A DNA stretch of 64,000 nt from Enoplolaimus lenunculus (lineage: Eukaryota > Nematoda > Enoplea > Enoplida > Thoracostomopsidae). The stretch lies in the NCBI GenBank assembly GCA_030248215.1, contig JASANG010002449.1:303617-367616 (forward strand), written 5' to 3'. The notes under the pieces were generated by a model that saw only the letters and a list, made by a program, of their open reading frames with translations, ran no database searches and was not told the origin of the DNA. Positions 47,894 through 60,399 of the stretch are shown here, one piece after another; position 1 is the stretch's first letter, and each line of letters opens with the position of its first letter. A program made the translations under genes and the position numbers.

Positions 47894-48314
47894 TACATGT
47901 AAAAGAATATTTTTTAGTTTTCTGAGTAAAAATTGATCAAAATTAAAGATAAATTTCTCAAAAAGTCATATTAAACTACGTCGTGAACGACAGAGAGAAA
48001 TGTAAAAGCGGACTGACAGACAGAAAGCAGATGGTAAACGATATGGCGGCCAAGGATAAATTTGTAAAATAAAAAACTTTGACGCAAGTTTTATAACGCC
48101 AAAATTATTGGTTGAGACTTGAGAGTATCAAGTTTCACTGCAGTGAGAAAAAAAATCAACCCAAAATTATATACTTAACTATGATACTATCTTTAAAGCG
48201 CTGAACATTTAAAAAATCGCTTAAACCAAAACTGCCATATGCAATCTCAATGATTTTGCAAAGTCTAAGGCTAACCTTAAGTCAACGCCGCAGGCTACTG
48301 ACTCTGAACCTAAG

Positions 48315-48656
48315 CCAGTGGTGGATCCAGGATCTCAAAATGGGGGCCAAAATTTTACAGGTAATAAACTTACTATTGACCAACACACAAATCACGAACT
48401 ATTGCTACAAAATTGACTTCTTTACGTTCGTTCAATTGACATGAATCACAAATAAAACTAACGCATCAACGCAACTAAAATCTAAACAACTGAGTGGTAA
48501 CATAAGTTCGGATTTGAACAGGGCAGCTTCTGCTTATACTATTATATATAAAACAGAGAAATAAACAGCGTAGAACAGCATTGACACCCTATATAATTTT
48601 TGTCGAGATGCTGTTGGGGGGCCACGGCCGGTTGGCCCCCCATGGATCCGCCATTG
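48315..48656. mobile_element. hAT-like MITE, GGTGGATCC family
   Basis: CAGTGGTGGATCCAGGA start and ATGGATCCGCCATTG end; flanks ACCTAAGC / ACCTGAGT are weakly similar. GGGGGCC blocks lie inside both ends. Confidence 0.72.
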
Positions 48657-48820
48657 ACCTGAGTCTAGGCTCATGCCAGGATAAATTTTATTATTCTGGT
48701 CTTATTATGTTCAGGGCGAACTTTTGTGGGAGAAAGAAAACAAGTGCCTAAAAATGACGCATCAATTTACAGGCAGTGGCCAGTCCCGTACCCATTCCCG
48801 CGCCTACATGAGGAAGACTT

Positions 48821-49181
48821 AGGATAGCGCTATACTTGTACGGCGCCGTCCGTCATCGTCCGGCACCGTCCACTGCCGTCCCCCATACTACGCGCGTCCG
48901 TCACATTGCGGCGCGGTTCGTCAACCGTCCAGCGCCGTCCGTTACCATCCGGTGCTGTACGTTACCATCCGTCACCATACAAAACTGTACGTAAGCAATT
49001 CGCATACGATACCGCACGGCGACCGATGGCGACGGAAGGCGGCGGACGGTGATGGACGGTACAGGACCAGAACGCATGCGTATTGCAACATGGTCCAGCA
49101 TATCAATTTGTAAACAAAAATTGGGTGACGTGTTACGGTCCGGCGCCCGACGGCACCGCACGACAAGCATAGCGCCACCCT
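48821..49181. mobile_element. GC-rich palindromic MITE, copy 3
   Basis: AGGATAGCGCTATACTTG start and AGCATAGCGCCACCCT end, interior of CCGTCCGNCA-type repeats in both orientations. Confidence 0.78.
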
Positions 49182-49463
49182 AAGACGAATAGGTAAATTG
49201 GTAAAAACAGATGCTTTAGGAGTAAAAATTGATGGCTCATTGATAGTATTATCCGCAGGATGCTTAGACTCTCATGCTCTGGCTTATATTTAGGCTTAGG
49301 CAAAAGTTTACCTAAATCCTTGCTAAAGCCTTTTATCTCTTAGCATTTGCCAAACGTGCGTTAACGTTAAATGTGCGGCAAATGTCGAAGAACCAAATTG
49401 ATTTGTTGAGCATGAAAACAAAAATAAATGAATGCAAACTAAAACTGTTACTAGGGTCCATAT

Positions 49464-49663
49464 TTTCAAATGTGTACAGCAACTATCATCAGTGTTGACA
49501 GGTTTTCAAAGTCACTAACTACTGCTGTTGTTGATCTCAAATTGGTACAGAAGTAGAGCAAATCATATGCGAAAAGCGTGCCAAACTTTAAGCGTCAGCA
49601 TTCGCTGGATCAAAAGTAACAAGACCTATCACCAACTACTGATAGGTGCTACACACATTTGAT
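49464..49663. mobile_element. GGTGCTACACACATTT-family MITE
   Basis: TTCAAATGTGTACAGCAACT at the left and GATAGGTGCTACACACATTT at the right, matching the 41.8-kb copy. A third related end lies near 61835-61880. Confidence 0.55.
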
Positions 49664-49749
49664 AATACGGGCAAAGGTTAAAAATTGGTTAAAACTGATA
49701 TTTTAGTCGATAATTCAAGTGCAATTTTAGTGCATTGGTGCGTTTTAGT

Positions 49750-49885
49750 ATTTAAAAAAATTTTACCTGATCGACCCGGACCGCCGCTACAAAACAGTCC
49801 GCTTGGTCTAAACCAGCTAGAAAGACTCGGAATATTAACACTGTCTAACATCTCGTCAAGAAGTCAGTTGAATAATTTTTGGTGA
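49750..49885 (+). CDS. Possible orphan terminal exon
   Basis: After the acceptor-like TGCGTTTTAG (ending near 49749), an open frame gives LPDRPGPPLQNSPLGLNQLE followed by a Ser-rich end NISSRSQLNNFW and TGA. The peptide is Pro-rich and low in the Phe/Ile/Lys bias of random AT-rich ORFs here. There is no recognisable domain and no partner exon was located. Confidence 0.22.
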
Positions 49886-50489
49886 AAAAACTTTTATTTA
49901 TAACCAAAGATATTATTTTGATTTCTTATTAAACAGTTAAAATTGTGTTGAATTCGCTAATGTTTACGTTAACCTATAACATATTGTAAAGAAATAACTG
50001 TTGACACTTTTTGAGAAACGTTTCACAATTAAAGCTTTAGAAATTGTCCTAAAGTAATACAAACTATGTCAGTGAGCGACCCAGTAAAAAAGAAATATTT
50101 TACTACCGAAATTGCTGAAACTTCGATAAAGATTTAACCAGAGCTGAACCTGGAGGCATTCTTGAAAGTGTATTTTCTCGGCAGCAAGGCACACAACACT
50201 GATGCCGCTATTTTAGTTGATCTCAAAAGGCTAGACAATTTTTTACGAAACGCAAAACGTACTAAAGTTTTGGCAAGCGGCGGATGTAAATTTCTCAGAA
50301 GGAAGGTTGACCAAACACAACCCCCGGACGGCAATAATTTGAAAATGACAATGTCAGCGGGAAAGGCGAACGTTTTGACCGAAAGTGTGAAACGGGCGTA
50401 AGATTTTGCTATATGAATGAATAAAATGCAAAACATTTATTGATGTTTTGTTTTTAGTGTTACCAAGGGTGGATGATCACTCTTTATAA

Positions 50490-50776
50490 CAAGAGTGTGC
50501 AACTGGGTATATTCTGTGTATTAAAGAACGTACCAGGCACGCGTTGCATTTTTGGCCTACCCTCCTTGTTTAGGGGGTCTGTATGCACATACAAACATCT
50601 TTAGTGTGATTAAACAACATAATTGACCCCCCTTAAATGAGAGGGGTAGGTGTACTGAAGCATACTTTATTGTTAATCTCTTGCTTAAACCCCCCTGCTA
50701 GAGGGGGGCGAACAAAAATGCAACGAGTGCAGGTACATTTAATACCATGCACAGCCCAAGCAGTTGCACACTCTTC
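50490..50776. mobile_element. CAAGAGTGTGCAACT-family MITE
   Basis: CAAGAGTGTGCAACTGGG start and CAGTTGCACACTCTT end, interior with TTAGGGGGTC and CCCCTGCTAGAGGGG blocks. Confidence 0.78.
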
Positions 50777-52788
50777 TGCAAGCTGGACATCATCCACTGT
50801 TGGCGTAGCCAGGATTCGTTTTTGGATTGGGGATATTTTTTATGTGTTTTGGGGTTTCACGTTAAAACTGATGCAACCTGGAACACATTTTGTCTTTATT
50901 AATACAATATCGGGTGACGTTTCGTCTGCACGTTATTCCGCTATCAAATCCAAACTATGACTTGTTCACTATTATGAATCCTAATGTGATATTCACTATC
51001 TATGCTGCAGTATAAAAATATTCCAAACACTGTCTGTCAGTATCATATTGCATGTTTGTAAATGTCTGCAAAGTTGTGGCAAACTAGCTTAAACACCCTG
51101 TGGAATGTCACATGATATCAAAAATTCAAACGTTAAACTGCTTGTACGAATTAATTTCTTTTCGGAAAATTTCTGTGGGAAACGAAAATGCAAATGCCAC
51201 TTCAGCATTTGAAATCATTTACTGCTATATTGTCTAATTATTTAGATTTCTAAGCGCACAAATTACATGGATCGGCACAATATCATGTGATATTTGAGTA
51301 GAAATTTGGAATACCGTATTTACCATATATATGATATTCACATAAATGTCCAGTGGTTTCAAGTAAAATACCGGCACTGTATAGTATGACCACTTGAGAT
51401 CAGTGTTCAGTAAAACAATTTCCGTGTTACATTCACGTTCTGTCGTCATACCCGCAAGATTACATTTTGTGTTAACGTTGAATCAACATAGACGAAACGT
51501 GTTCCTGCCTGTACCAGCTATAACGTGAACTCCTCATTCACGGGAATGGTTAGAAAGCGAAAAAATTTTAGAACTCTAGGATTCAACAATGTTGTGAAAT
51601 TTGGACAAGTACCTTTTTTCAATTATGCAGAAAGATAACTCGATAGCGAAACGTGCGAAAAGCCATATATAATTTTGCAGATCCAGCGCTTGTATCTAAG
51701 CTTAGATTTGGGTTCTAAAGTATTTCATGGATGGTATGAGCGTGCTTATAGGCAGAGGCCTAAAACCATGGTTTTAAGTTGTACTTGTATACTTCATAGT
51801 TATGTCGTTTAGTCGATTTCGGCTACTAGGTTAGGCTTAGGCGACCTCTTATAAAACCAAAAGCCTTAGCCTAACGTATAGAGACTTTACCGTCTTAAGT
51901 GTGGATCGAAGTACGCAACAACCGAAACCGACAAAACGACCTAATCAAAACCATAACACTAAGCCTAAACTGAAGCCGGTATAAGTCCGAGGCAAAATGT
52001 ACGAGATTCAACGACTTTTAACGAAATATTTTGCTAAGATGAAGGTAATCCTTTCAACAATCCTGGGATCGTCCATATGGCTTGCTCATTTCATATTTGA
52101 AATTATTAATGCAAATTATAGACAAACATCACAAGTTTCAAAGTTTCACATCTACGTCAAACTATAAAGACAGTATAAAAAATATTTTATTTCAATTTTC
52201 ACATACCGTAAGCAAACACCAAACGATACAGCAATCCTGCTATACCGAGAGCGAAGTTTAAACTCACGCGCAATTGTGCAAAACTGACTTCAACACAGTC
52301 TTAAACCGTTGTAAACTATTAAATTTTGTGTCGAAATTTAAATTAAATTCTCAAAACTTCCTCTGCCTTGTCTATTTATTTTCTAAGGAGCCAAATCTAT
52401 TGGACATAGCCAATCGGACCTAGCGATGAAATTGCCTGCAAGGTATTTTACCAGAAGAGTTTAGAAACGGTGTCTTGTGTTGGCAGCACAGTTTTCGTTG
52501 AAATTTTTATATAACTTAGCCCCTCGTTTCTAAAGTCCTGCCGACGCCCTTGAATGCCTCCGAAACTTTCTGTATTCTTACGTGTTTATTCACACCTCGG
52601 TAGTCAGCAAAGGAGTTGATGTTTGTCGTTGCACAAATTGCAGTAAACTGCACTTAACTTTAAGTTGAAGGATGTATAAACTTTTGTGCAATGATTTTTA
52701 ATCCGGAGACAATGTAATACAAAAGTTTTCGTTGCAACTTTTTTTTCAAAGGCTGCAGACAGAGACTGTGGCGCGTGCGAGGTACTGT

Positions 52789-52935
52789 GGCCAATGTTAG
52801 TTTGAGGGATGTAACTGTAGTATAAACATACTACACGAAACCTAGGCCTAAGCCTAAGCCCAAGCTTCATTGTATGTATAACTCTATATGTTAGCGTAAA
52901 CCTTTTTTACTCTGTTATAGTCCAGCGAAAAATAG
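52789..52935. mobile_element. TTAGGC-type MITE, subfamily B, partial
   Basis: GGCCAATGTTAGTTTGAGGG start and CCTAGGCCTAAGCCTAAGCC; right end decayed around TATAGTCCAGCGAAAAAT. Confidence 0.6.
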
Positions 52936-53487
52936 TTCAACAGGGACCTGTACTTCAAGCAAGAAGAGGTATACTTCTGATTTACCAGAGGCCTTTCTAA
53001 CCAACTTAAGAACTGGATGACTCTCACGAAGGCATCCGTGGATAATAACTGGGCCTCGGAAGCCAACACAGGAAAGGTCCTTTCGAGGCCCAGCCTCGGC
53101 CCAGTTTGAAACATAGTTAAATTTTCGGATCCATCTCCGCGAACAGGAATTTCTAGCTGAGGAGCAATATTTCCACACGGGCTAGGAAAACTTTCCTAAC
53201 AGAATTTTCTTAATGCAGTTGAGAAAGTTTTTCAGAACTGGAAAAACGCAGCTGCAATCCTGTGCTGTCCTTTGGTACAATTTGAACCAACAACTGAATC
53301 GATCTGATGTATAAATTGCGACCATATTTTTTACTCCTAAGTTATCCTAAAAGTCGCTCTGTAAATATACCTTTTTCAATAATTTTGAAACTGTATAAAC
53401 TGACAAATTATAATATTAAAATTCTGCAATTAAAAGGTGAGTTAACTCAGGCAAGCATACTGCACTTTCTACATACAGTGTGCAAGC

Positions 53488-53684
53488 CAGCGGCGGATCC
53501 ATAAATTTCTGACAGGAAGTGGGCTGGCGAAAAGTTATGAAACGCAATTTTTACTGTATGCTATGTGTCAATTTTATGACGGAAAAAATTGTAAATCAGG
53601 GACCTTACTATTTTACCACAAAAAATTTTTTCTGATGGGTGGAGTACGCCTCGCTTTGCACCGCTTCTGGATCCGCTAGTGGTG
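53488..53684. mobile_element. hAT-like MITE, GGATCC family
   Basis: CAGCGGCGGATCCATAA start, TGGATCCGCTAGTGGTG end, perfect 8-bp duplication GTGCAAGC (53480-53487, 53685-53692). Confidence 0.85.
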
Positions 53685-54689
53685 GTGCAAGCAAACCTAC
53701 TTTTTTGATCGACAAAAATTATAACACTGGTAAAATGGACTGCCTGCAATAAAACGATTACGAAAACGTATAATTTGAGGGGCGTCACTCTTGTAATAAG
53801 AACAAACTGTGACAAAATAAAAACAGGTGGTTGCTCACAAATTTGAACAAAGCAATATTTTTGCGGCATGTGTTGTCACCAGAGGTATATATTTGTATAT
53901 ATGTGTATATATTGAAAAATGTAAACCGCAAAAGTTTTAAGTATGGAAAATTCACACATCCAAATATTAAAAGGTTAACTTGTAAATGGTATCAAACCAG
54001 CGTTTATTAAGCAAAATCAATAACGACTGCTGCAATGATAACTCCTCTTTGTACTCCGTGTGTAATGTAACCATTTACTATCCTCATGAATGTCATTCTT
54101 TTCGAGCAGAGGTTGAAAATAATTCGTTTATTATAGTAGAATACCGATAATTTTACAATGGAACGAGCCGCATTCAGGTTCGTGCCTTGGATTCCCTGCT
54201 TCCTTCTGCCTAAAACCAAGCTTAAAACCCTTTAGCTGATCCCAGAGTATTTGTTCACAATAGTATTGCGATATCGACGCCTGATTTAACGCTTACCTAA
54301 TTGATTGGTAGTCTGTCGGTATTGATTATCTTGACAACAATTTGACAATTCAGCGACTTGTGGGAAAATATTGGATACACACGCTCGGATGTTTGAACAC
54401 ATTCGATTTGGTACAAAAATGGAAGAACAGTATATATCGGTCGCAGGTCAACAGCGAATGCATGCGGAATTACATAAACAGATAAAATAGGTTTTAATTG
54501 TTAAATTTGCTATTATTAAAAATTAATTAAGAATTAAAAGTTTCCTATTATGATCTGAAATTATGCTTTGCCTTTGGTAAAAATTTGCGAAATTCGTTTG
54601 TCAAGTGAAAACTTGATGATGCCGATAGCTGGACGTAGCGAATTTAGATAATAATTGTTATCATTAGCCATTCTCTGGAGGATTGTAGA

Positions 54690-54830
54690 CTAATGGCGTA
54701 TCCATAAATTGCTAAAAACAGTGAACGAGATATAGTAGCGGAAAAGCTTCACGAACAAAGCGAGCGAAAAACCAAATGCCATTTTCATGCTTAGGCTTAA
54801 GTGCCTCGCCTTGGATCCGCTAGTATTTAA
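54690..54830. mobile_element. hAT-like GGATCC-family fragment
   Basis: TAATGGCGTATCCATAAATT and CTTGGATCCGCTAGTA mark the ends of a diverged copy. Confidence 0.5.
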
Positions 54831-55980
54831 AACTAAGACCATTTTATGCGGGCTACAAACCTGTGTTGTCTCCAATCGCCACGCTTGTACAACAATAAGA
54901 TGTGTGCGATTTAAATTGCAGCAACATTTCTGTTGTGCACAGATAACAGTTTTGTTTTAATAAACCAACAACAAAACGCTGAATCACAAAAACCTGTAAC
55001 AAATTATTGCGATTTGCTTATGGGTGCTAATATCCTATTGGGTTACGCGACCGGAAACGTGTTGTTTAGCTGTGACTAAAATGTAGAAAAAGGGCTTATA
55101 TTGAAATACGAAGTTTAAAATTGAACTGTAAATCAGCGACATATTAATTGTATGATGTACAGGATACGCGAGATTTAAATATAGTTTTATATCAAATGCA
55201 ATTTTTCAATAAAAATAGCACATTTTTGTTTCAATTTCGACTTTATAAGAAAGAAATTACGTTTACTGCTCGCCTCAGTAGGTTTCGTTGCTAGATTGGT
55301 CTGATATTTAAAGTTTTTCGAGCAATCAAGTTACAGTTTTCTTACGAATAGTTTGAAAACTAAATATGCATCAAAAAATAAAGCAAAGCTTGAGTGCCGC
55401 ATGCAGCACACGTGTATATACGTTATATTGGTCATTTTTGGTGTATCTGAAATTTTGTGAGTTCTTAATCAAAGTTTCGGAAAGAGTCTATGCATGCTCC
55501 AGTACCAACAATTAAACTCCGTTTGACTGCAAGCGGAATTATATTCAATTCGAACATCAGTTGAACTTCAGTTTTGCCTTAATACGAATAACGCGCTGCA
55601 TACACCAAAACACGGTGTTGTGAGTTATGAAGTTACGACAGTTAAGTAAACGCATTAATTTTGTAGCAAATTCCAGGAATTCCAATTGAAGTTCTAACGT
55701 AACGTTGAAAAAAGTTTAATTTATTTCATTGCTATTCTGAGTTGAAAAATGTGCACTCGGATTGGTTGTTGACAATTCGCAACGCGAATGCATGCCGTGT
55801 TTGCGATACTCACAATATTAATAACAAAATAGACAAAAATGAAAAGTTTACTAGTAGAATCAAAATTTTGCAGAGTTTATCCGAACCTAATAGACTTTAC
55901 ACGAGTTCAGACAGCCGTTTAAAGATATCTATTAAAATCGAATTCAAAGGACGCTAGATCAAAATTATGTTAACCCAATG

Positions 55981-56496
55981 AGCCAATGTAAAGAACAGGA
56001 TAGGAACAGTAGCATAGCAAAAAAGTTAGTCTAAAGTGGGAATGTGCCGATACCAAAATTTTTGCCGATGCCGATGCCAATGCAGATTCCAACTTTAGCG
56101 CACAACGCTTAATAAAGAGATAAGAAACTACATTACATCATTATATAAAGACTTAAATCCTAACCATTATAAACGATTAGAATTTGATAAGAACGATTTA
56201 TTTCAATTATTTTTTGAAACACAAACGCAAGAGAGATAACAGTTTCCCAGAACAGACACACTGATATGCGCCCTGAAATGAAATTGATAGCATTCCAACT
56301 GACTGTTATGTGCAAAAAGTATCGGCAAAGAATCAGCAATTTTTTCGCACTGCCGATGCCGATATTGACAAAAAGCGCCAATTATTACTGATGCCGATGC
56401 CGATACAGATTGATCGGCACATCCCTAGTCTAAAGGTTAAGCTTACTCCGTTCCTGTTCACAGAAAAACGTTCCACCCCTGATATTTAGATAAGCC
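55981..56496. mobile_element. TTAGGC-type MITE split by a nested hAT MITE
   Basis: Left arm GCCAATGTAAAGAACAGG at 55982 and right arm AAAAACGTTCCACCCCTG at 56463. The two halves are separated by the 391-base insertion at 56037-56427. Confidence 0.82.
56037..56427. mobile_element. hAT-like MITE, GATGCCGATGCC family, nested
   Basis: Ends TGGGAATGTGCCGAT and ATCGGCACATCCCTA, perfect 8-bp duplication GTCTAAAG (56029-56036, 56428-56435). GCCGATGCCGATGCC repeats inside both ends. Confidence 0.9.
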
Positions 56497-56569
56497 ACGC
56501 AAAGGATCCAAATGAAAACTATACAATGTAAATTGTGCATTTCAATACTGTGTTGACGTTTGCTCAGAG

Positions 56570-56910
56570 GTCAAATCAACCTGATTACCAAGATTTAGAA
56601 TTGTTGTATACAGACTCAAGTGTTTTTATCCGCGACCAATTGAAATTTAACTTGCCAAAACCTTACACGAACATTATGAGTCAATTTATACTGGGTACAC
56701 GAGCAATTCTAATCCCCCAGGTGATGTTAGCTTTTTGCATAAACGATTGCGGTAGGCTTCGAAAACCATACGATAATATGGAATACCACAAATCAAACAT
56801 CAGTCTGAAGTCTAATCTATTGCGAAATTATTTACCGGCGCCGAGTATCTGTAACCAAATGTGCGTTGATTTGAAATCCATATTATCAAGTGTGGATAGT
56901 CGTTATTTAA
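56570..56910 (+). CDS. Unrecognised exon-like ORF cut by a MITE
   Basis: The acceptor-like GACGTTTGCTCAG (ending 56569) opens a phase-0 frame of about 113 residues with balanced codons, including DYQDLELLYTDSSVFIRDQ, ILIPQVMLAFCIND and APSICNQMCVDLKSILSS. The frame runs directly into an inserted CAAGAGTGTGCAACT-family element at 56911. I see no family match. It may be a decayed gene piece or an exon of an unseen gene. Confidence 0.3.
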
Positions 56911-57193
56911 CAAGAGTATGCAACTGGGCACATTCTGTGTTGAAAAGAATGTACCCGGCACGCGTTGCGTTTTTGCCTTACCCCCTTTTGTTTAGAGGGG
57001 GGTACCGCCGGTGCGAACCATGGCACTTTATGTATGCGCCGTCAAACATGGTCCCGTTATAGTACAATTTAGGGGTATTCACATGATAGCGACCCCCCTC
57101 TAAGCAAGGGGTCTTCCAAAAACGCAACACCCGGAGGTACATTTTGTACCATGCGGAGCCCTATGAGTTGCACACTTGTATCAAGCACTCTTG
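56911..57193. mobile_element. CAAGAGTGTGCAACT-family MITE
   Basis: CAAGAGTATGCAACTGGGC start and CATCAAGC-like ACTCTTG end, with GAGTTGCACACTTG just inside. It interrupts the exon-like ORF starting at 56570. Confidence 0.75.
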
Positions 57194-57600
57194 ATATTAT
57201 GAAATGAACCAAACGCACTGTAAATGTGTATTATTTAGACTTGCAAATAGCCTGCTAAACAGAACTCACAATTTTTGACTTTTATTACTGTGTTTGTTTA
57301 CCTTGCTACACGAATACCTGATCAATCTTAATTTTGCCGGAAAGTATGCAGAAAATTGCGTGTAGGTATGTACACTACGATGAATATATGTAGATTTCTT
57401 GCAGGTGTGGGGTTTTAGTTTAGGCCTGCAAGCGAGAAACGCTAATTATCTTTATGATATGAGCAAAAACTATGTAGCTCTGAGCAGAACGCTGAATTTT
57501 AGTCTGTTGAAGGATGTGTCAGTTTGATAGCCATGCGATGAAGAAAACAAGTATGGTACTGGAGCCTAGGAATGTATTTATTCTTGGTTCACCTAATGTT

Positions 57601-57603
57601 ATA

Positions 57604-57675
<72 letters not shown>
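57601..57675. repeat. (TA)n microsatellite
   Basis: About 60 bases of uninterrupted TA dinucleotides plus flanking imperfect units. Confidence 0.95.
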
Positions 57676-58653
57676 CAGGGTTTAAACGGATTGTCGAAAT
57701 AACGGCAACGGAAATGAAAAACGGATAAAAGCTTCTATAAGATGTTTCATTTTTCAACCAATCCAAATGAGGTATGCAAATATTCACCGAGCTTTCTAAA
57801 ATTTTAAAGAAACAATAGCGGATACACTGAAAATTTTAAGATTTTGTACAAATTTCGCAATTTTTATTTCATTAAGCAATTGCAGCATATAAGCAATTGA
57901 AGCATAGCTATAACGAAAAACTGCGAGATATATACGTGATTTGAAACTAATTTTTGAGCATACAAATAGCAGAAATTTTCGGTATTTCTATAACAGAAAC
58001 AGAAACGGATGTCAGTTTTTAACGGAAACGGAAACGGAAACTGATATCCGTTTACACCCTGATATACAGACTAAACCTTTGCATCAGGTTTTTTCTCAAT
58101 TTGTCGTTAACATATTTTTACTAAGAACAGTTTGATATTATGTCAATTTTTAGTCGAATAATGAGTCAAAATTTTATACCAGTGCAAAAATTCGTTCAAT
58201 TTATAAAATATATATATTTAGCGACATGAAATGGCCAAAGTATGTGGATATATAATTAATGTTTCTTTATGTTTTTACGCAATTCATAATATTTTAATAC
58301 CTAAGCCATGCTGTTGGTTTTGTTGTGACCCTTAAGCTCCTGAAACCAAAAGAATCTTTTCCCCTCATATATAGCTTAAGTACTTCATGCGGTGGCCTGA
58401 TGAGATACATACGCATATAGAAATAAACTGCTTATTATGCTAATTGCTCAACTCTTTTATGCGATATTTTGCCCTAAAGTTATAGGTTGGACTTCTATTG
58501 TTTGCCTACCGATAGACAGAATAAAGGAACCAGTAAAAGCTGTCGTAAATAGGGTCCAACTGGCTGGTATGCAAATTTGTTGCTATAGTTACTATCGAAG
58601 AGCAAATGCATTAACATTTTGGGTTTTGACGAATTTTTAAAATTGTTTGAAGT

Positions 58654-58995
58654 TTAAAGTTGTTCTTTTGCTTTTAAACGAAAACACAAGTTTACATATT
58701 TTTGTCGTCCAAAGACCAGATTTATACAGTCTGTATACAGACTTCCGTGAGCAATAATTCGCTTTAGACAATCTTGAATTAACTGCGAAATTTTATTTTC
58801 AATACACATTTTGTATGTCTCCAAATGGTCGACAAAACAATTCTTCAGGGTCATAGGTAAGACTTTGGAAGTCGGGGTGGATTGCTTGCTTTCTACATAA
58901 AATTTCCAATAAAGTCTTGCGTCCGTTTTCCAACTAGGGTTTTGCAAAAAGGTATGTACAGTTTTTGAATATGGTCCCATGTGATCCAACGGCAT
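58654..58995 (-). CDS. Unrecognised 113-residue ORF
   Basis: An ATG directly follows a CCCTAG acceptor-like site. The open frame encodes NPSWKTDARLYWKFYVESKQ, later TLKNCFVDHLETYKMCIENK and GSLYTDCINLVFG, and stops at TAA. Codon use and residue mix look like a real protein rather than AT-rich noise. It could be a terminal exon or a small gene. Its 5' end lies against one of two related repeats (near 58990 and 60400). Confidence 0.35.
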   Translation of the reverse strand: MPLDHMGPYSKTVHTFLQNPSWKTDARLYWKFYVESKQSTPTSKVLPMTLKNCFVDHLETYKMCIENKISQLIQDCLKRIIAHGSLYTDCINLVFGRQKYVNLCFRLKAKEQL

Positions 58996-59195
58996 CTAGG
59001 GCGTCCTTGCTCAGGTACTGAACGCATTCATGGCAAGAAGAGATTGACGACGAAATTCCACTCTGCAGTGGAAAATACATTTCGCGTCTTGAGCATAGCT
59101 AAAGACAACATGCAAGTATCTTATGAATACGCTAAACCGCATTTGACTAATAGAACAAAATATGAGACATCTAAACAACAGTGTTCTTAAAAAAT
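58990..59195 (+). repeat. Direct repeat, copy A
   Basis: AGCATAGCTAAAGACAACAT and CTAATAGAACAAAAT blocks recur in order at 60400-60612. About 1.4 kb lies between the copies. Confidence 0.5.
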
Positions 59196-60399
59196 CAAAA
59201 CAACAAAATTTATCTACGTAATTTTCTATTTAATTTGAGTACTTTACGTAAATATGTGAATGCGCTGAAACGCTGTCCCAAAACGTATGTGAGGCTTTCC
59301 AGCTTTAATAATATAGATTTGACACCTTTGTTTGGTTGTATTCGTTAAACGTTGATGTAAAATCATAATGCAGTCACTGAACTCAACGCACCCTTCGAAG
59401 AATGATATATAACCCGATCAGCACACCATGCTATTGCTCGAAAACATCATAGACTTTAGCTCTTACAGCAATAAAATCAAAAGCGACCCATAAAGCCTCA
59501 CATACAGAATAATGATTTGCGCAATTGAACGATCCCCTAGAGGTAGTCAACAGCACATTTCAATCATTATACCACCCCTCTAAGGAAACAGTTTCCTGTC
59601 TCAGAAACGCAAAACGACAGGGGGCAGCCGTCGTTAACCGATTAAAATGAGTTGTGCTGAATATCGCCGAAATTGAGAAAATTTATTATTTTCGTTTTTA
59701 TTAAAATATCTTAAATTTGAGAAAATTTTCCTTTATGAATCATGTTCAGCTGTAGTCGTCAATCTAAAAGGTACTGGACATTATTACTTCACTTTTCAGG
59801 CAAAACACATTTTGGCATCTTATTTGTCCCTATTTTATCGTTAATTTCTACTCCAGCGCACACAGATCGACAAATACAATAGAGACTAGTTATCCGTACA
59901 CTTGCATCAAAAACAGATCCTAGTTAAAAATGTGGACGAACGTAAAAGTCTCTGAAATTTTAATTTTAATTTTATCTACAATTTTTGTGGGGACGCCGTG
60001 AGACCAGGGCCGCTAGAAATAATCCTTGCCAGTGCTTTGTAGGTGGAAACGGCCGCAGACAGTCCACTTACATCTCTGCGAGAGTCGTAACCGACGTGCT
60101 TGCTAGCAGGTCTCAAAACATATTTTGAAGTTGCAATTTATAAGGGCGCCATGCGATCTACCGGTTCTCTTGTTGTTCACCGACGCCTCCGTGGCGTTTG
60201 AAAAGGTCCCGTTAAAATTTTCCAATTATTCTCATATTTTGCTCATTTCTTCAGATTATGGCTTAGCGCGTCTAAAGGATTTGAAATGGTCAAAAGTTAG
60301 ACTATTTTTCTGCGAACCTGACCCATGCATTTACTGAGTCACTCGAAGTAAGGCCACCTAAAGGACGCGAGACATCCCATCAGGGATGTACGGGTTACT

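Larger units (their letters stand above)
50800..55980. other. No gene seen
   Basis: Long stretch with two listed MITEs, a hAT fragment and scattered TTAGGC remnants (51825-51870). No ORF shows splice signals plus protein-like composition. Confidence 0.4.

Noticed and set aside
50134-50436. Overlapping ORFs on both strands (50162-50401 + and 50134-50436 -)
   Set aside because: Both strands are open, the flank resembles hAT relic sequence and the end reads like a CGCCCGTTTCACAC element terminus; probably a repeat.
57514-57787. ORFs with alternating Ile-Tyr
   Set aside because: Translation of the (TA)n microsatellite.
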